Shown: positions 1-9,174 of the stretch, piece after piece
Layout: each line of letters opens with the position of its first letter
Numbering within the stretch: position 1 is the stretch's first letter
NCBI RefSeq assembly: GCF_016909575.1
Contig: NZ_JAFBGA010000008.1
Coordinates: 62,001 to 126,000 of the forward strand
Reading direction: 5' to 3'
Origin: Streptomyces sp. HB132
GTDB taxonomy: Bacteria > Actinomycetota > Actinomycetes > Streptomycetales > Streptomycetaceae
DNA: 64,000 bases
The notes under the pieces: generated by a model
Database searches by the model: none
Seen by the model: only the letters and a program-made list of their open reading frames with translations
Told to the model about the DNA's origin: nothing
Made by a program: the position numbers and the translations under genes

Positions 1-756
1 GGCGGCGTCGTCCCGTGGCTGTTCGCCAACGACACGAACATCCTCGCCGAGTCCAAGGCCCCCGGCGGCGACTGGCTGTGGAACGGCTTCTACCCGGCCG
101 GCCAGCGCCGCGGCCGGGGCGGCGGCTACCGCTGGCGCACCCCCCAGGCCACCCATGAGCGCGTCGAGGAGGTGTACGACTACCTGGCCTCGCTCGTCCA
201 GGACCGGCTCTGCTCACGTCCCGAGGGCGGCAACGGCGACAACCTGGTCGGTGTCTTCTCCACCGGCCGCGTCGGCGTCACCCCGGCGGGCGGCTTCTGG
301 GCGGGCGGGCTGCACGACGCGGGCATGCGGCGCACCGGCTACGACGTGCAGTACTTCCCTCGCTGGCGCACCCAGCGCCACCAGTTCGGCGCCGCCGGCT
401 ACGCGCTGCTGCGGACGTCGAAGAAGCAGGACGCGGCCTGGGAGTTCATCAAGTACTCCGTGCGCAAGGACGTCCTCGCCGAGCTGTTCCGGGCCAACCA
501 GACGACCCCGGCCCGTCGTTCGATGGTGCAGGTGGCCCGCTACGAGGAGACCGGGCCGACGCACTGGCAGGTCTTCTACGACACCCTCGACAAGTTCCCC
601 ACCACAGGCCCGATCCCGGCGCCGCCCCAGGTCGCCGAGGTCGAGCAGCTCCTCCTCAAGCACACCGGCACCGCGCTCGGCGATCCGCGCGGGGTGCGTC
701 CCGCGCTGCGGCGGCTGCAGGGCGATCTGGAGAAGGCCATGGAGCGTGACGTATGA
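1..756 (+). CDS. Sugar ABC transporter solute-binding protein (5'-truncated by window edge)
   Basis: The frame is open from base 1 to TGA at 754-756 (251 residues), so the signal peptide and N-terminal lobe lie outside the window. The visible C-terminal half resembles family 1 extracellular solute-binding proteins: an aromatic-rich stretch (residues ~24-50), a GVFSTGRVGV strand, AAWEFIKYSVRKDV and a long C-terminal helical tail. The stop overlaps the next permease start by ATGA, so the three transport genes are translationally coupled. Role inferred from context (downstream GH32 enzyme): capture of sucrose or fructo-oligosaccharides outside the membrane. Substrate identity is an inference; the family call is fairly safe. 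Confidence 0.82.
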   Translation, partial: GGVVPWLFANDTNILAESKAPGGDWLWNGFYPAGQRRGRGGGYRWRTPQATHERVEEVYDYLASLVQDRLCSRPEGGNGDNLVGVFSTGRVGVTPAGGFWAGGLHDAGMRRTGYDVQYFPRWRTQRHQFGAAGYALLRTSKKQDAAWEFIKYSVRKDVLAELFRANQTTPARRSMVQVARYEETGPTHWQVFYDTLDKFPTTGPIPAPPQVAEVEQLLLKHTGTALGDPRGVRPALRRLQGDLEKAMERDV

Positions 757-1703
757 CAACCACCCAGCAGACCGGGACCGCCGGGGCACGGACCTCCGTC
801 GTGGAGCAGCCGGCCCGGCGCACCGCCCGGGACCGCGGCTCACGCCTCCTGGCCATGCTCTTCCTCGCGCCGACCGTCATCGGTGTCCTGGTGTTCACCG
901 TCGTACCGATCGTCGGATCCGTCGTCCTGAGCTTCTTCCACTGGGACGTCATCGACGCGCCGACGTTCGCCGGGACCGCCAACTACCGCGAGGCGTTCAC
1001 CGACGACGCGGTCCTCGTCTCGTTCACCAACACGCTCCTGTTCATGTTCTTCGCGGTCGCCCTCCAGCTGCTGCTCGCACTGGCCCTCGCGCTGGCCCTC
1101 AACGACCGGCTGCCCGGCTGGCTGCGTTCGGCGTTCCGCTCGGCGTTCCTCTTCCCGCTCGTGCTGTCCGCGGCCTCCATCTCCGTGGTGATGAAGTACC
1201 TCTTCAACCAGGACTTCGGGGTGATCAACTGGCTGCTCGGCCATGTCGGTATCGACCCGATCCCCTGGCTGACCTCGGAGCACTCGGCGATGGCCGCGGT
1301 CGTTCTCGTCTATGTCTGGCAGCAGTTCGGCTTCTCCTTCCTGCTGTTCGTCGGCGGTCTGAACAACATCCCCAAGGAGATCCACGAGGCCGCCTCGCTC
1401 GACGGCGCCACCGGCCTGCGCAAACACCTCGCCATCACCCTGCCGCTGCTCTCGCCGACCCTCCTGGTCGCCTCGGTGGTGGGCATCATCAACGCCCTTC
1501 AGGTCTTCGAGCAGCCGTACGTCCTGACCGACGGCGGGCCCGGCGACGCCACCCGCACGGTCGTGATGGTCATCTACCAGAGCGCCTTCGAGCAGCTGCG
1601 GTTCGGCGAGGCGTCGGCGGTCGGCGTACTGCTCTTCACCCTGATCCTCGCGGTCACGGCACTCCAGTTCCGGCTCAGCCGGCGATTCGTCCACTACCAG
1701 TGA
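753..1703 (+). CDS. Sugar ABC transporter permease, CUT1 MalF/UgpA type
   Basis: A 316-residue integral membrane protein. A charged N-terminus is followed by a membrane segment at ~30-50 (LLAMLFLAPTVIGVLVF) and about five more hydrophobic spans. The EAA loop that docks on the ATPase is visible at ~209-222 (EIHEAASLDGATG), which is diagnostic of binding-protein-dependent permeases. ATG overlaps the upstream stop (ATGA) and the GTG of the next permease overlaps its own stop (GTGA). No ATPase gene lies in this cluster; CUT1 systems in Streptomyces commonly share the MsiK ATPase encoded elsewhere (family knowledge). Confidence 0.93.
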   Translation: MTTTQQTGTAGARTSVVEQPARRTARDRGSRLLAMLFLAPTVIGVLVFTVVPIVGSVVLSFFHWDVIDAPTFAGTANYREAFTDDAVLVSFTNTLLFMFFAVALQLLLALALALALNDRLPGWLRSAFRSAFLFPLVLSAASISVVMKYLFNQDFGVINWLLGHVGIDPIPWLTSEHSAMAAVVLVYVWQQFGFSFLLFVGGLNNIPKEIHEAASLDGATGLRKHLAITLPLLSPTLLVASVVGIINALQVFEQPYVLTDGGPGDATRTVVMVIYQSAFEQLRFGEASAVGVLLFTLILAVTALQFRLSRRFVHYQ

Positions 1704-2551
1704 GCCCGGTGATCCCTGTGAACCGTAAGACGTTCGGCCTGTCGTCCTGGGCGCGGATCGCCGGTCTGACCGTGGTCGCGCTGCTCACCCTCGGCCCGGT
1801 GATCTGGACCGTGTCCACGTCGCTGCGGGCCCCCGCGGAGTCCTTCGACCTGCCGCCGCAGATCATCCCCTCGCATCCGACGACCGCGGCCTACCACCAG
1901 ATCTTCGGGCAGATCGACGTCTGGCTGCTCGCGCTCAACTCGACCCTGGTGACCGCGCTGATCGCGGCCGGCCAGATGATCACCGCGGGTCTTGCCGGAT
2001 ACGCCTTCGCGCGCCTGGAGTTCCGCTTCAAGAAGCCGCTGTTCGGTCTGGTCCTCGCCACGATGATGGTGCCGTTGCAGGTGACGATCGTGCCGGTGTT
2101 CCTGGTCCTGAAGTCGATGGGCCTCACCGACACCCTCCTCGGCCTGATCGTCCCCGCCTGGCCCACCGCGTTCGGGACGTTCCTGATGCGGCAGTACTTC
2201 CTCGGCATGCCCAAGGATCTCGGCGAGGCCGCGATGATCGACGGCGCCGGGCCCTGGCGGATCTTCCGCTCGGTGTACGCGCCGCTGGCCGCGCCGGGCC
2301 TGGCCATCGTGGGCGTCCTCGCCTTCAACTACCACTGGAACGAGTTCTTCCGCCCGCTGATCCTGGAGACGTCGACCGACAACTTCACGCTGCCGCTCGG
2401 CCTGGTCTCGCTCCAGGGCAATCTCGGCACCGGGTCCGTCTCCGTGGTGCTCGCGGGCGTCGTGCTCTCCATGATCCCCGCCATCGCCGTCTTCGCCGTC
2501 GGCCAGCGCCCTCTGCGCGAGGGCATCACCTCCGCAGGAGTGAACCGTTGA
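1700..2551 (+). CDS. Sugar ABC transporter permease, CUT1 MalG/UgpE type
   Basis: A 283-residue partner permease. The start chosen is GTG at 1700, overlapping the previous stop as GTGA; in-frame GTGs at 1709 and 1718 are alternatives. Six hydrophobic segments are visible and the EAA loop reads DLGEAAMIDGAG at ~174-185. The C-terminus matches the MalG type (PLREGITSAGVNR). The stop at 2549-2551 overlaps the TTG start of the GH32 gene, so transport and hydrolysis are coupled in one transcript: binding protein, two permeases, cytoplasmic fructosidase. Confidence 0.92.
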   Translation: MSPVIPVNRKTFGLSSWARIAGLTVVALLTLGPVIWTVSTSLRAPAESFDLPPQIIPSHPTTAAYHQIFGQIDVWLLALNSTLVTALIAAGQMITAGLAGYAFARLEFRFKKPLFGLVLATMMVPLQVTIVPVFLVLKSMGLTDTLLGLIVPAWPTAFGTFLMRQYFLGMPKDLGEAAMIDGAGPWRIFRSVYAPLAAPGLAIVGVLAFNYHWNEFFRPLILETSTDNFTLPLGLVSLQGNLGTGSVSVVLAGVVLSMIPAIAVFAVGQRPLREGITSAGVNR

Positions 2552-3975
2552 GCACGCAGCCCGCACCGCCTCAGCTCGATCCGCACGCCCCGCGTTTCAG
2601 GGTCAGGCCGCCCGCGAACTGGATCAACGACCCCAACGGGCCCTTCCGTTGGCGCGGCCGCTACCACCTCTTCTACCAGCACAACCCCGACGCCCCCGTG
2701 CACACGAACATGCACTGGGGCCACGTCTCCAGCGCCGACCTCGTGCGCTGGGAGCACCATCCGCTCGCGCTGACCCCGACGCCGGGCGGCCCGGACGAGG
2801 GCGGCTGCTGGTCGGGCTGCGTGGTGGACGACGCGGGCGTCCCCACCGCCGTCTACACCGGCGTGGACCACGCGCACACCGGGCTCGGCACCATCTGTCT
2901 GGCCCACGCCTCCGCCGACTCCCCGGAGTTGACGACCTGGCGCACGCTGCCCGAGCCGGTGGTCTCCGGGCCGCCACCGGGTCTGGACGTGACGATGTTC
3001 CGCGACCCGTTCGTCTTCCGGCACGGCGGGCGCCGCTGGGCGCTGGTCGGCGCGGGGCACGCCGACGGCACGCCGACGGTCCTCCTGTACGCCTGCGACG
3101 ACCTCACGTCCTGGCGCTTCGCCGGGGTGTTGGCCGACGGGCACGATCCGGTGGCCCAGAAGGCGTTCGGCGACGGCGCGGTGGGCTGGGAGTGCCCTCA
3201 GCTGTTCGAGGGCGAAGGCGGCGACTGGACGCTGGCGATGTCGCTGTGGGACGGCTCCCCGCTGTCCACGGCATATCTGACGGGCCGTCTTCTCATGTCA
3301 GGCCAGGGCGACTTGATTGGCTTCGCGCCTCGCGTTGGCGGCCCGCTCGATCTCGGGAGGGACTGCTATGCGCCGGCCGTGCTGCACGACAGCGAAGCGG
3401 GCCGGAATCTGCTGTGGGGCTGGTCCTGGGAGGCCCGGGGCCAGCGGGAGGTGGACCACGCGGGCTGGTCCGGTGTCCTGACGGCGCCGCGGGTCGTCGG
3501 CACGCACCCCGACGGCACCGTACGCGTCAGCCCCGCACCGGAGCTCCAACTCCTGCGCGCACAGCATCCGTTCGTGACGGAGCCGGAAGGTCGTACGCCG
3601 CTCCCTCTCGCGTACGACATCGAGGTCACCGCCGTCACCTCCACCACGCTCACACTGCTGCGGGCCGCGTCGGGCGCGGAGCTGACGCTGACGCTCGACC
3701 CGGCGGCGGGCACGGCGACGCTGGACCGCACGAGCTGGCCCCGCGAACGGCCCGGCGGCTCGGCACCGATCACACTGACGTCAACTCCAGCCCCGCCAGC
3801 GGGACTTGAAGTGCGCATTCTGGTCGACGGCTCCTTGCTCGAACTCTTCGTGGCGGACCGCGCGGTGGCGACGGAGCGTATCTACCGACGCCCGGACGAC
3901 GTCGCCGAGCTGACGGTCGCCGGAGAAGGCGCGCGGGTCACCGGCTGGGAAGTGGTACCGCCGGGGCACGAGTGA
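2548..3975 (+). CDS. Cytoplasmic GH32 beta-fructosidase
   Basis: 475 residues with no signal peptide, so it acts on imported sugars. All three GH32 signatures are intact: WINDPNG at 25-31 with nucleophile D28, FRDP at 151-154 (transition-state Asp153) and WEC at 214-216 with acid/base E215. The five-bladed catalytic domain is followed by the usual C-terminal beta-sandwich, ending in a LLELFVADRAVATERIY-type strand. TTG start overlaps the permease stop (TTGA), with AGGAG at 2536-2540. It should release fructose from sucrose, kestose or inulin/levan oligomers; exact specificity cannot be read from sequence. Confidence 0.93.
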   Translation: MSTQPAPPQLDPHAPRFRVRPPANWINDPNGPFRWRGRYHLFYQHNPDAPVHTNMHWGHVSSADLVRWEHHPLALTPTPGGPDEGGCWSGCVVDDAGVPTAVYTGVDHAHTGLGTICLAHASADSPELTTWRTLPEPVVSGPPPGLDVTMFRDPFVFRHGGRRWALVGAGHADGTPTVLLYACDDLTSWRFAGVLADGHDPVAQKAFGDGAVGWECPQLFEGEGGDWTLAMSLWDGSPLSTAYLTGRLLMSGQGDLIGFAPRVGGPLDLGRDCYAPAVLHDSEAGRNLLWGWSWEARGQREVDHAGWSGVLTAPRVVGTHPDGTVRVSPAPELQLLRAQHPFVTEPEGRTPLPLAYDIEVTAVTSTTLTLLRAASGAELTLTLDPAAGTATLDRTSWPRERPGGSAPITLTSTPAPPAGLEVRILVDGSLLELFVADRAVATERIYRRPDDVAELTVAGEGARVTGWEVVPPGHE

Positions 3976-4004
3976 GCGGCCTCGGCACGGAGCACCCCGC
4001 GCCC

Positions 4005-5120
4005 TCACGAACGCGGCGGCCCCACCGAGTCGCGCACCACCACGGGACACCGCAGACGCCTGACCTCCACGGCAGGGGGCGTGCCGTTGTCGATGGCGTC
4101 CAGCAGCAGACCCGTCGCCACCTCCCCCATGGCACGGTGCGGCAGCGCGACGGTGGTCAGCGGCGGGTCCAGGAACCCCGCCATGTGCTCCTGGTCGTCG
4201 TAGCCGACCAGCGAGAGTTCGCCGGGGACGTCGATGCCGAGCCGGGCCGCGGCGTGCAGGACGCCCGCCGCGACCCGGTCGTTGTAGCAGACGATGCCCG
4301 TGGGGCGACGCTCGGCGGGCACGCCGTCCAGCAGGCGCATCGCTCCCGCGAAGCCGGCGGAGATCTCGCCTCCGCCGCGCACGATCCGGTCCTCGCCCGC
4401 GCGCTCGCCCACCGTGCGCAGCGCGTCCCGGAATCCGCGCAGGCGCTCCGCCGACGCGATGTCGTCGAGCCCGCCGACCAGGGCGATCCTGCGGTGCCCC
4501 GCGTCGAGGAGGAGCTTGGCCGCCGCCCGGCCGCCGGACCGCTCGGCGGGGATCACGGCGGCCAGCGAGCCGTCGTCGGGAAGGCAGTTGGCGAACACCG
4601 CGAAGGTGCGCTTCAGGCCCGCGGGAACGCGGGCGGAGCGCAGGGACATGGCGGCGTAGATGATGCCGTCCACCCGCCGGTCCAGGAGCTCGGCGACGGC
4701 CGCGTCCTCCTTGGCGAGGTCGCCGGTGGAGTCGACGGTGAGCACCAGGTGTTCGCGGTCCCAGGCGGTCTGCATGGCGCCGCGCAGCAGCGCCCCGGCG
4801 AACGGCGACGAGGCGATGTGGTCGGTGACCAGGCCGATCACGGCCGTTCGGCGGCGGCGCAGTCCGCGGGCGACGGCGTTGGGCCGGTAGCCGAGCTGCT
4901 CGGCGGCCTTGCGGATGCGTGCCTGGGTCGCGGGCGAGATGTTGCCCTCGGCGCGGTCGTTGAAGACGAAGGAGACGGCGGTGTGCGAGACACCGGCGAG
5001 CCGCGCGACGTCCTTTGACGTCGGCAGCTCGGGCCTGCCCGCCTCCCCGCTCACGCTGCCGGCGTTCGCGATGTCCCCCGCCCCCCTTCGATGCCGCACG
5101 GCTGTCGCGCCTTGATCCAC
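4005..5120 (-). CDS. LacI-family transcriptional regulator
   Basis: Up to 371 residues. The LacI helix-turn-helix reads TSKDVARLAGVSHTAVSFVFN, followed by the hinge helix region YRPNAVARGL and a periplasmic-binding-like effector domain with the family tail (GYDDQEHMAGFLDPPLTTVALP). The GTG start at 5120 gives a ~30-residue N-terminal extension; a GTG at 5054 would give the more usual length, and neither has a good ribosome site. It lies tail-to-tail with the transporter/GH32 operon and head-to-head with a second lacI gene. Likely a sugar-responsive repressor of the 1-4 kb operon (inference). Confidence 0.9.
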   Translation of the reverse strand: MDQGATAVRHRRGAGDIANAGSVSGEAGRPELPTSKDVARLAGVSHTAVSFVFNDRAEGNISPATQARIRKAAEQLGYRPNAVARGLRRRRTAVIGLVTDHIASSPFAGALLRGAMQTAWDREHLVLTVDSTGDLAKEDAAVAELLDRRVDGIIYAAMSLRSARVPAGLKRTFAVFANCLPDDGSLAAVIPAERSGGRAAAKLLLDAGHRRIALVGGLDDIASAERLRGFRDALRTVGERAGEDRIVRGGGEISAGFAGAMRLLDGVPAERRPTGIVCYNDRVAAGVLHAAARLGIDVPGELSLVGYDDQEHMAGFLDPPLTTVALPHRAMGEVATGLLLDAIDNGTPPAVEVRRLRCPVVVRDSVGPPRS

Positions 5121-5226
5121 GTCAGCCTATCCGCGCCCCCCCCCTGCGTCCCGACATGGCCGTACGCTCCGGCGATACTGGCCCTGCGCTTGTCGCCCGC
5201 CGTCACCCAGCAGGAGGAAACACGAC

Positions 5227-6270
5227 GTGAGCCGCCCCACCGCCCGCGATGTCGCCGAGCTTGCCGGGGTGTCACGCGCCGCCGTGTCGTTCGTCTTCAG
5301 CGGCCGCGCCGCGGGGAACCTCTCCGCCAAGACCCAGGCGCGCATCAAGAAGGCCGCCGATCAACTCGGTTACCGCCCTGACGAGGTGGCCCGCTCACTG
5401 CGCAAACAGCGTAGCGCGGTGATCGGACTGCTCAGCGACGAGATCGCGACGAGCCCGTTCGCCGGCCGTCTGGTGATCGGCGCGATGGAGGCGGCCCGTG
5501 AGCGCGGGCACCAGGTGCTGCTCCTGGAGTCCCGCCTCGACCCGGCTGCCGAGGCGGAGGCGGTCGCCGAGCTGCGGGCCCGCCGGGTGGACGGGATCGT
5601 GTACGCGGCGATGTCCATGCGCCGCACCGTCGTGCCCGAGGGCATCGATCCGTCCCGCACGGTGCTCGCCAACTGCCTGCCGCGCGAGCCCGGTTCGTAC
5701 GCCTCGGTGGTGCCGGACGAGCGCAGGGGCGGCCGGTGCGCGGTGGACGTGCTCATCGAGGCGGGGCATCGCGACATCGCGTTGCTCGGCGGGGCGAAGG
5801 GTGACATCGCCGCGTCGGACCGGGCGCGCGGTTTCCGCGACGGGCTGCGGGCGGCCGGGATCACCGCCCGCGAGGAGTGGGTGCTGCGCGCGGGCTGGCA
5901 GATCGACGAGGGGTACGCGGCGGCGCTGCGGGTGCTCGACGGTCCCGCCCGGCCGACGGGTGTGGTCTGCGCGAACGACCGGGTGGCCGCGGGCACGTTG
6001 CTCGCCGCGGCCCGCCTGGGCATCGACGTACCCACCGAACTGTCGGTGGTCGGCTACGACGACCAGGACCAGATGGCCGCCCACCTGGTCCCGGCCCTGA
6101 CGACGATCGCGCTCCCGCACCACGAGATGGGCGCGACCGCGGTCCGCATGCTGCTCGACGCCTCCGACGCGGACGAGCCGGTGGACCGTCGGGCCGCGCG
6201 CCGCCTGACGTGCCCCGTGGTCACCCGCGACTCGGTCCGCCCGCCGGCAGCGCGAGTCAGTGCCGGCTGA
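5227..6270 (+). CDS. LacI-family transcriptional regulator
   Basis: 347 residues with GTG start and AGGAGG-like site at ~5211-5216. HTH is TARDVAELAGVSRAAVSFVFS, then YRPDEVARSL hinge and effector domain (GVVCANDRVAAGTLLAAARLGI; GYDDQDQMAAHLVPALTTIALP). It is very similar along its length to the broken lacI gene at 10990-11788, so the two are paralogues. Its 3' end overlaps the 3' end of the convergent GH32 gene by 14 bases. By position it is the best candidate to bind the paired operators at 7685-7724 and control the sucrose enzyme/symporter/kinase genes, in the manner of CscR (inference). Confidence 0.92.
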   Translation: MSRPTARDVAELAGVSRAAVSFVFSGRAAGNLSAKTQARIKKAADQLGYRPDEVARSLRKQRSAVIGLLSDEIATSPFAGRLVIGAMEAARERGHQVLLLESRLDPAAEAEAVAELRARRVDGIVYAAMSMRRTVVPEGIDPSRTVLANCLPREPGSYASVVPDERRGGRCAVDVLIEAGHRDIALLGGAKGDIAASDRARGFRDGLRAAGITAREEWVLRAGWQIDEGYAAALRVLDGPARPTGVVCANDRVAAGTLLAAARLGIDVPTELSVVGYDDQDQMAAHLVPALTTIALPHHEMGATAVRMLLDASDADEPVDRRAARRLTCPVVTRDSVRPPAARVSAG

Positions 6271-7642
6271 CGTACTTCCAGGCCCGCGTCTCCACCTGCG
6301 CGGAGCCCCGCACCACCGTCACCTCGTAGCGGCCCGCGGGAGCGGGGTACACCTTCTCCGTGAGCATCGCCCGCTCGTCGACGCACGCCTCGATCAACGG
6401 GCCGTCCACCAGGACCCGCAGGTGGGACCGTGTGCCGCCGGGCACGGTCGCGATCGCCTCGGCAGTTCGGGGCAGCGGGTGCGACGCCGTCGCGGGGGCG
6501 CCGGTGCGGTCCAGGACGAGCGTCCCGCGGGTCGGGTTCACCCTGAGGGAGACCGCCTCGCCGAGGCTCAGGACGATCTCGCTGTCGGGCCGGTCGACGC
6601 GTACGTCGAGTGCGATCTCGTACGAGGCAGGCAGCTCGGCGCCGACGGGCAGCGGTGTCCCGCGCAGCGCGGTCAACTCGCGGGCGGGGGCGAGCCGCAG
6701 GGTGCCGTCCGGGTGTACGCCGATCTCGCGCGGGTGGGTGAGGCAGCCCGCCCAGCCCGCGGCCAGGGCCTCCTGCTCGGTGCGTGACTCCCAGCTCCAG
6801 CCCCACAGCAGGGTGCGGTCGTCCTCGACCAGGGCGGTGGGGGCGTAGAAGTCCCTGCCGTGGTCGAGCATTCCGCCGGTCGCGGGCACGAAGCGCAGGC
6901 CGTCGCCCGCCGCCCGCAGGTCGCCGACGAGATACGACGTCGAGTACGTGATGTCGTCGATCCACAGCGAGAGGAGCAGCACCCAGCGGCCGTCGCCCGT
7001 CGGCAGCAGTGCCGGGCACTCCCATGCCGTGGCGGGTCCGGCGATCCGGCCCGCCACCGGGTCGGTGGCGTCGACGAGCGAACCGGCGTAGGTCCACTCG
7101 GTGAGCGAGTCCACGCGGTAGAGCAGCACGTCCCCTGTCCCGCTCGCCCGGTGTCCTGCGCCGATCAGGGCCCAGCGCTGTCCTTCGTGGGAGAAGAGGT
7201 ACGGGTCGCGGAAGGCGACGAGGTCGAGGCCGGGCGGCGGTCCTGCGACGACCGGCTCGGGCTCGGCCTTCAGCTCGGTGATCAGGTCGTCCGTGGCGCG
7301 GGCCAGCATCACCGAGCCGATGCCGTCGTCGCGGTCCATGCCCGTGTAGACGGCGGTGGGCACGCCGTCGTCGATGACCGCGCAGCCGGACCAGGCACCG
7401 CGTCCGTCCCGGCCGCCGGGGGTGGGCGCGAGCGCGATGCCGTGGTCGGTCCAGGTCACCAGGTCGGGGCTCGAGGCATGGCCCCAGTGGATGTCGCCCC
7501 AGACCGGGGCGCCGGGGTTGTGCTGGAAGAAGAGGTGGTAGCGGCCGTCGTGAAAGAGCGGCCCGTTGGGGTCGTTACACCACTGCCCGGCGGCAGGACG
7601 TACGTGGTGGCTCGGGATGTTCCGGTCGTCTGCCTCAGTCAT
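6257..7642 (-). CDS. Cytoplasmic GH32 sucrose/fructan hydrolase
   Basis: 461 residues from ATG at 7642. The open frame extends to 7822, but that extra part crosses the operators and has no fructosidase character. GH32 motifs are complete: CNDPNG with nucleophile D24, FRDP at 144-147, WEC at 207-209 with E208. No signal peptide. It diverges from the LacY-type symporter and fructokinase genes, so the trio resembles the csc sucrose set: sucrose enters intact, is split here, and the fructose is phosphorylated. Paralogous to the enzyme at 2548-3975 but clearly diverged. Confidence 0.92.
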   Translation of the reverse strand: MTEADDRNIPSHHVRPAAGQWCNDPNGPLFHDGRYHLFFQHNPGAPVWGDIHWGHASSPDLVTWTDHGIALAPTPGGRDGRGAWSGCAVIDDGVPTAVYTGMDRDDGIGSVMLARATDDLITELKAEPEPVVAGPPPGLDLVAFRDPYLFSHEGQRWALIGAGHRASGTGDVLLYRVDSLTEWTYAGSLVDATDPVAGRIAGPATAWECPALLPTGDGRWVLLLSLWIDDITYSTSYLVGDLRAAGDGLRFVPATGGMLDHGRDFYAPTALVEDDRTLLWGWSWESRTEQEALAAGWAGCLTHPREIGVHPDGTLRLAPARELTALRGTPLPVGAELPASYEIALDVRVDRPDSEIVLSLGEAVSLRVNPTRGTLVLDRTGAPATASHPLPRTAEAIATVPGGTRSHLRVLVDGPLIEACVDERAMLTEKVYPAPAGRYEVTVVRGSAQVETRAWKYVSRH

Positions 7643-7684
7643 GACGATGTCACTTTCTTGAAATCGACCTCTTGCCAAGCGGAA

Positions 7685-7724
7685 CCTAACACGTGATAGT
7701 AGACCCGCCCTAGCACGTGTTAGG
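7685..7724. promoter_or_regulatory. Twin LacI-type operators in divergent promoter
   Basis: Two 14-base near-palindromes of form CTAnCACGTGnTAG sit at 7686-7699 (CTAACACGTGATAG) and 7710-7723 (CTAGCACGTGTTAG), 24 bases apart centre to centre, about two helical turns. The outer halves form a perfect 11-base inverted repeat (7685-7695 / 7714-7724). A central CG step in an even palindrome is typical of LacI-family operators. They lie between the GH32 gene (start 7642) and the symporter gene (start 7805), so one bound complex could control both directions. Confidence 0.78.
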
Positions 7725-7804
7725 AAAGTACCGGAACAGTTTGTTCCGGCATCATGAGTCGACGCTGCGCGAGACACCGCAGTGCCCAGCGCAAGGGAGC
7801 GTCC

Positions 7805-9121
7805 ATGACGACCCAGAGCCAAGCGGCTCAGAGCCCCGCCGCGACCGCCGCGGGGAAGAGCCGGCGCCGCCTGAACTTCACCCTGATCAGCGCGGCACTC
7901 TTCACGTTCTTCGTGACCTGGTCACTGTCCTGGTCACTGTTCTCGATCTGGCTCACCCAGGACATCGGCCTGAGCGCGGGCCGCAGTTCCCTCGTGATCA
8001 GCGCCAACGCCATCGGCTGCCTGGTGACCATGCCAGTCTACGGCTTCATCCAGGACCGTCTCGGCCTGCGCAAGAACCTCCTGTACTGGATCGGCGGCCT
8101 GATGCTGCTCGTCGGCCCGATGTACATCTACGTCTACGGCCCGCTCCTGAAGACCCATTTCGCGATCGGACTGATCGTCGGCTCCGCCTATCTGGCCATG
8201 GCGTTCGCGGTCGCCGTCGCCACGCTGGAGAGCTACGCCGAGCGGCTCGGCCGCTTCCACGGCTTCGAATTCGGCCGGGCCAGGATGTTCGGCTCGCTCG
8301 GCTGGGCCGCGGCGACCTTCTTCGCGGGGCGCCTTTTCAACATCGACCCGGACCTGAACTTCTGGGCCGCCTCCGTCGCCGCCGCCGTCTTCGTCGTGCT
8401 CCTGGTGGCGATCCGCGTGACCGACGGCCGCCGGGCCGCCGCAGTCGACCATGCCGCTTCCTCCGTCTCGGTCGCCGACGTGAAGTCGCTCCTCACGTAC
8501 CCGGCGTTCTGGGGGCTGCTGCTCTTCGTGGTCGCGGTGACAGCGACGTACAACACGTACGACGCGATGTTCCCCTCGTACTTCGCCTCGCTCTTCTCCA
8601 CCACCGCCGACGGCAACCGCATGTACAGCGACCTCAACTCCGTCCAGGTCTTCCTGGAGGCGGGCGGAATGGCGCTCGCGCCGTTCCTGGTCAACCGGCT
8701 CGGGCCGAAGAATTCGCTCCTTGTCTCCGGCTGCATCATGGCGACCCGGATCTGTCTGTCCGGCCTGGTCACCGATCCGGCCGCGATCTCCGCAGTGAAA
8801 CTCCTGCACGCGGTCGAGCTGCCGATCATGCTGATCGCGATCTTCAAGTACATCAACCGGCACTTCGAACCCCGGCTCTCGTCCTCGATCTACCTCGTCG
8901 GCTTCCAGCTGGCGACGCAGATCGGCGCAGCCGTCATCTCCCCGCTCGCGGGCATCGGCTACGACAGCATCGGCTACGCCCACACGTACCTCATCATGTC
9001 GGGCTTCGTCGCCGCGTTCACCCTGATCTCGGTCCGCACGCTGCGTACCGACGGCAAGGGCCTGCCGCAGCCCGTGGCGCCGTTCGTCACGGAACCCGCT
9101 CCCGAACCGGCCAAGGTCTGA
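7805..9121 (+). CDS. LacY/CscB-type oligosaccharide:H+ symporter
   Basis: 438 residues from ATG at 7805 (AGGGAG just upstream); the longer frame from 7754 has no better start. Twelve hydrophobic segments. It follows E. coli LacY/CscB closely at signature places: FEFGRARMFGSLGWA (LacY FEFGRARMFG loop), MATRICLS (position of LacY Arg302), LHAVELP (positions of His322 and Glu325) and FTLISVRTL near the C-terminus. Those residues couple sugar and proton movement in LacY. With the adjacent GH32 enzyme and fructokinase, sucrose is the likeliest substrate. This is the oligosaccharide:H+ symporter family, uncommon in Streptomyces sugar loci, which mostly use ABC systems. Confidence 0.88.
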   Translation: MTTQSQAAQSPAATAAGKSRRRLNFTLISAALFTFFVTWSLSWSLFSIWLTQDIGLSAGRSSLVISANAIGCLVTMPVYGFIQDRLGLRKNLLYWIGGLMLLVGPMYIYVYGPLLKTHFAIGLIVGSAYLAMAFAVAVATLESYAERLGRFHGFEFGRARMFGSLGWAAATFFAGRLFNIDPDLNFWAASVAAAVFVVLLVAIRVTDGRRAAAVDHAASSVSVADVKSLLTYPAFWGLLLFVVAVTATYNTYDAMFPSYFASLFSTTADGNRMYSDLNSVQVFLEAGGMALAPFLVNRLGPKNSLLVSGCIMATRICLSGLVTDPAAISAVKLLHAVELPIMLIAIFKYINRHFEPRLSSSIYLVGFQLATQIGAAVISPLAGIGYDSIGYAHTYLIMSGFVAAFTLISVRTLRTDGKGLPQPVAPFVTEPAPEPAKV

Positions 9122-9174
9122 GCCCCCGCTGTACGCACCTCCTGTACAAGCAGCTTCGCGAAAGGAACACCCCT

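Noticed and set aside
155..1699. Long frame running into the second permease, suggesting a 798-residue protein
   Set aside because: The part before 1700 overlaps the binding protein and first permease in another frame and is Arg/Pro-rich; only the permease from 1700 is real.
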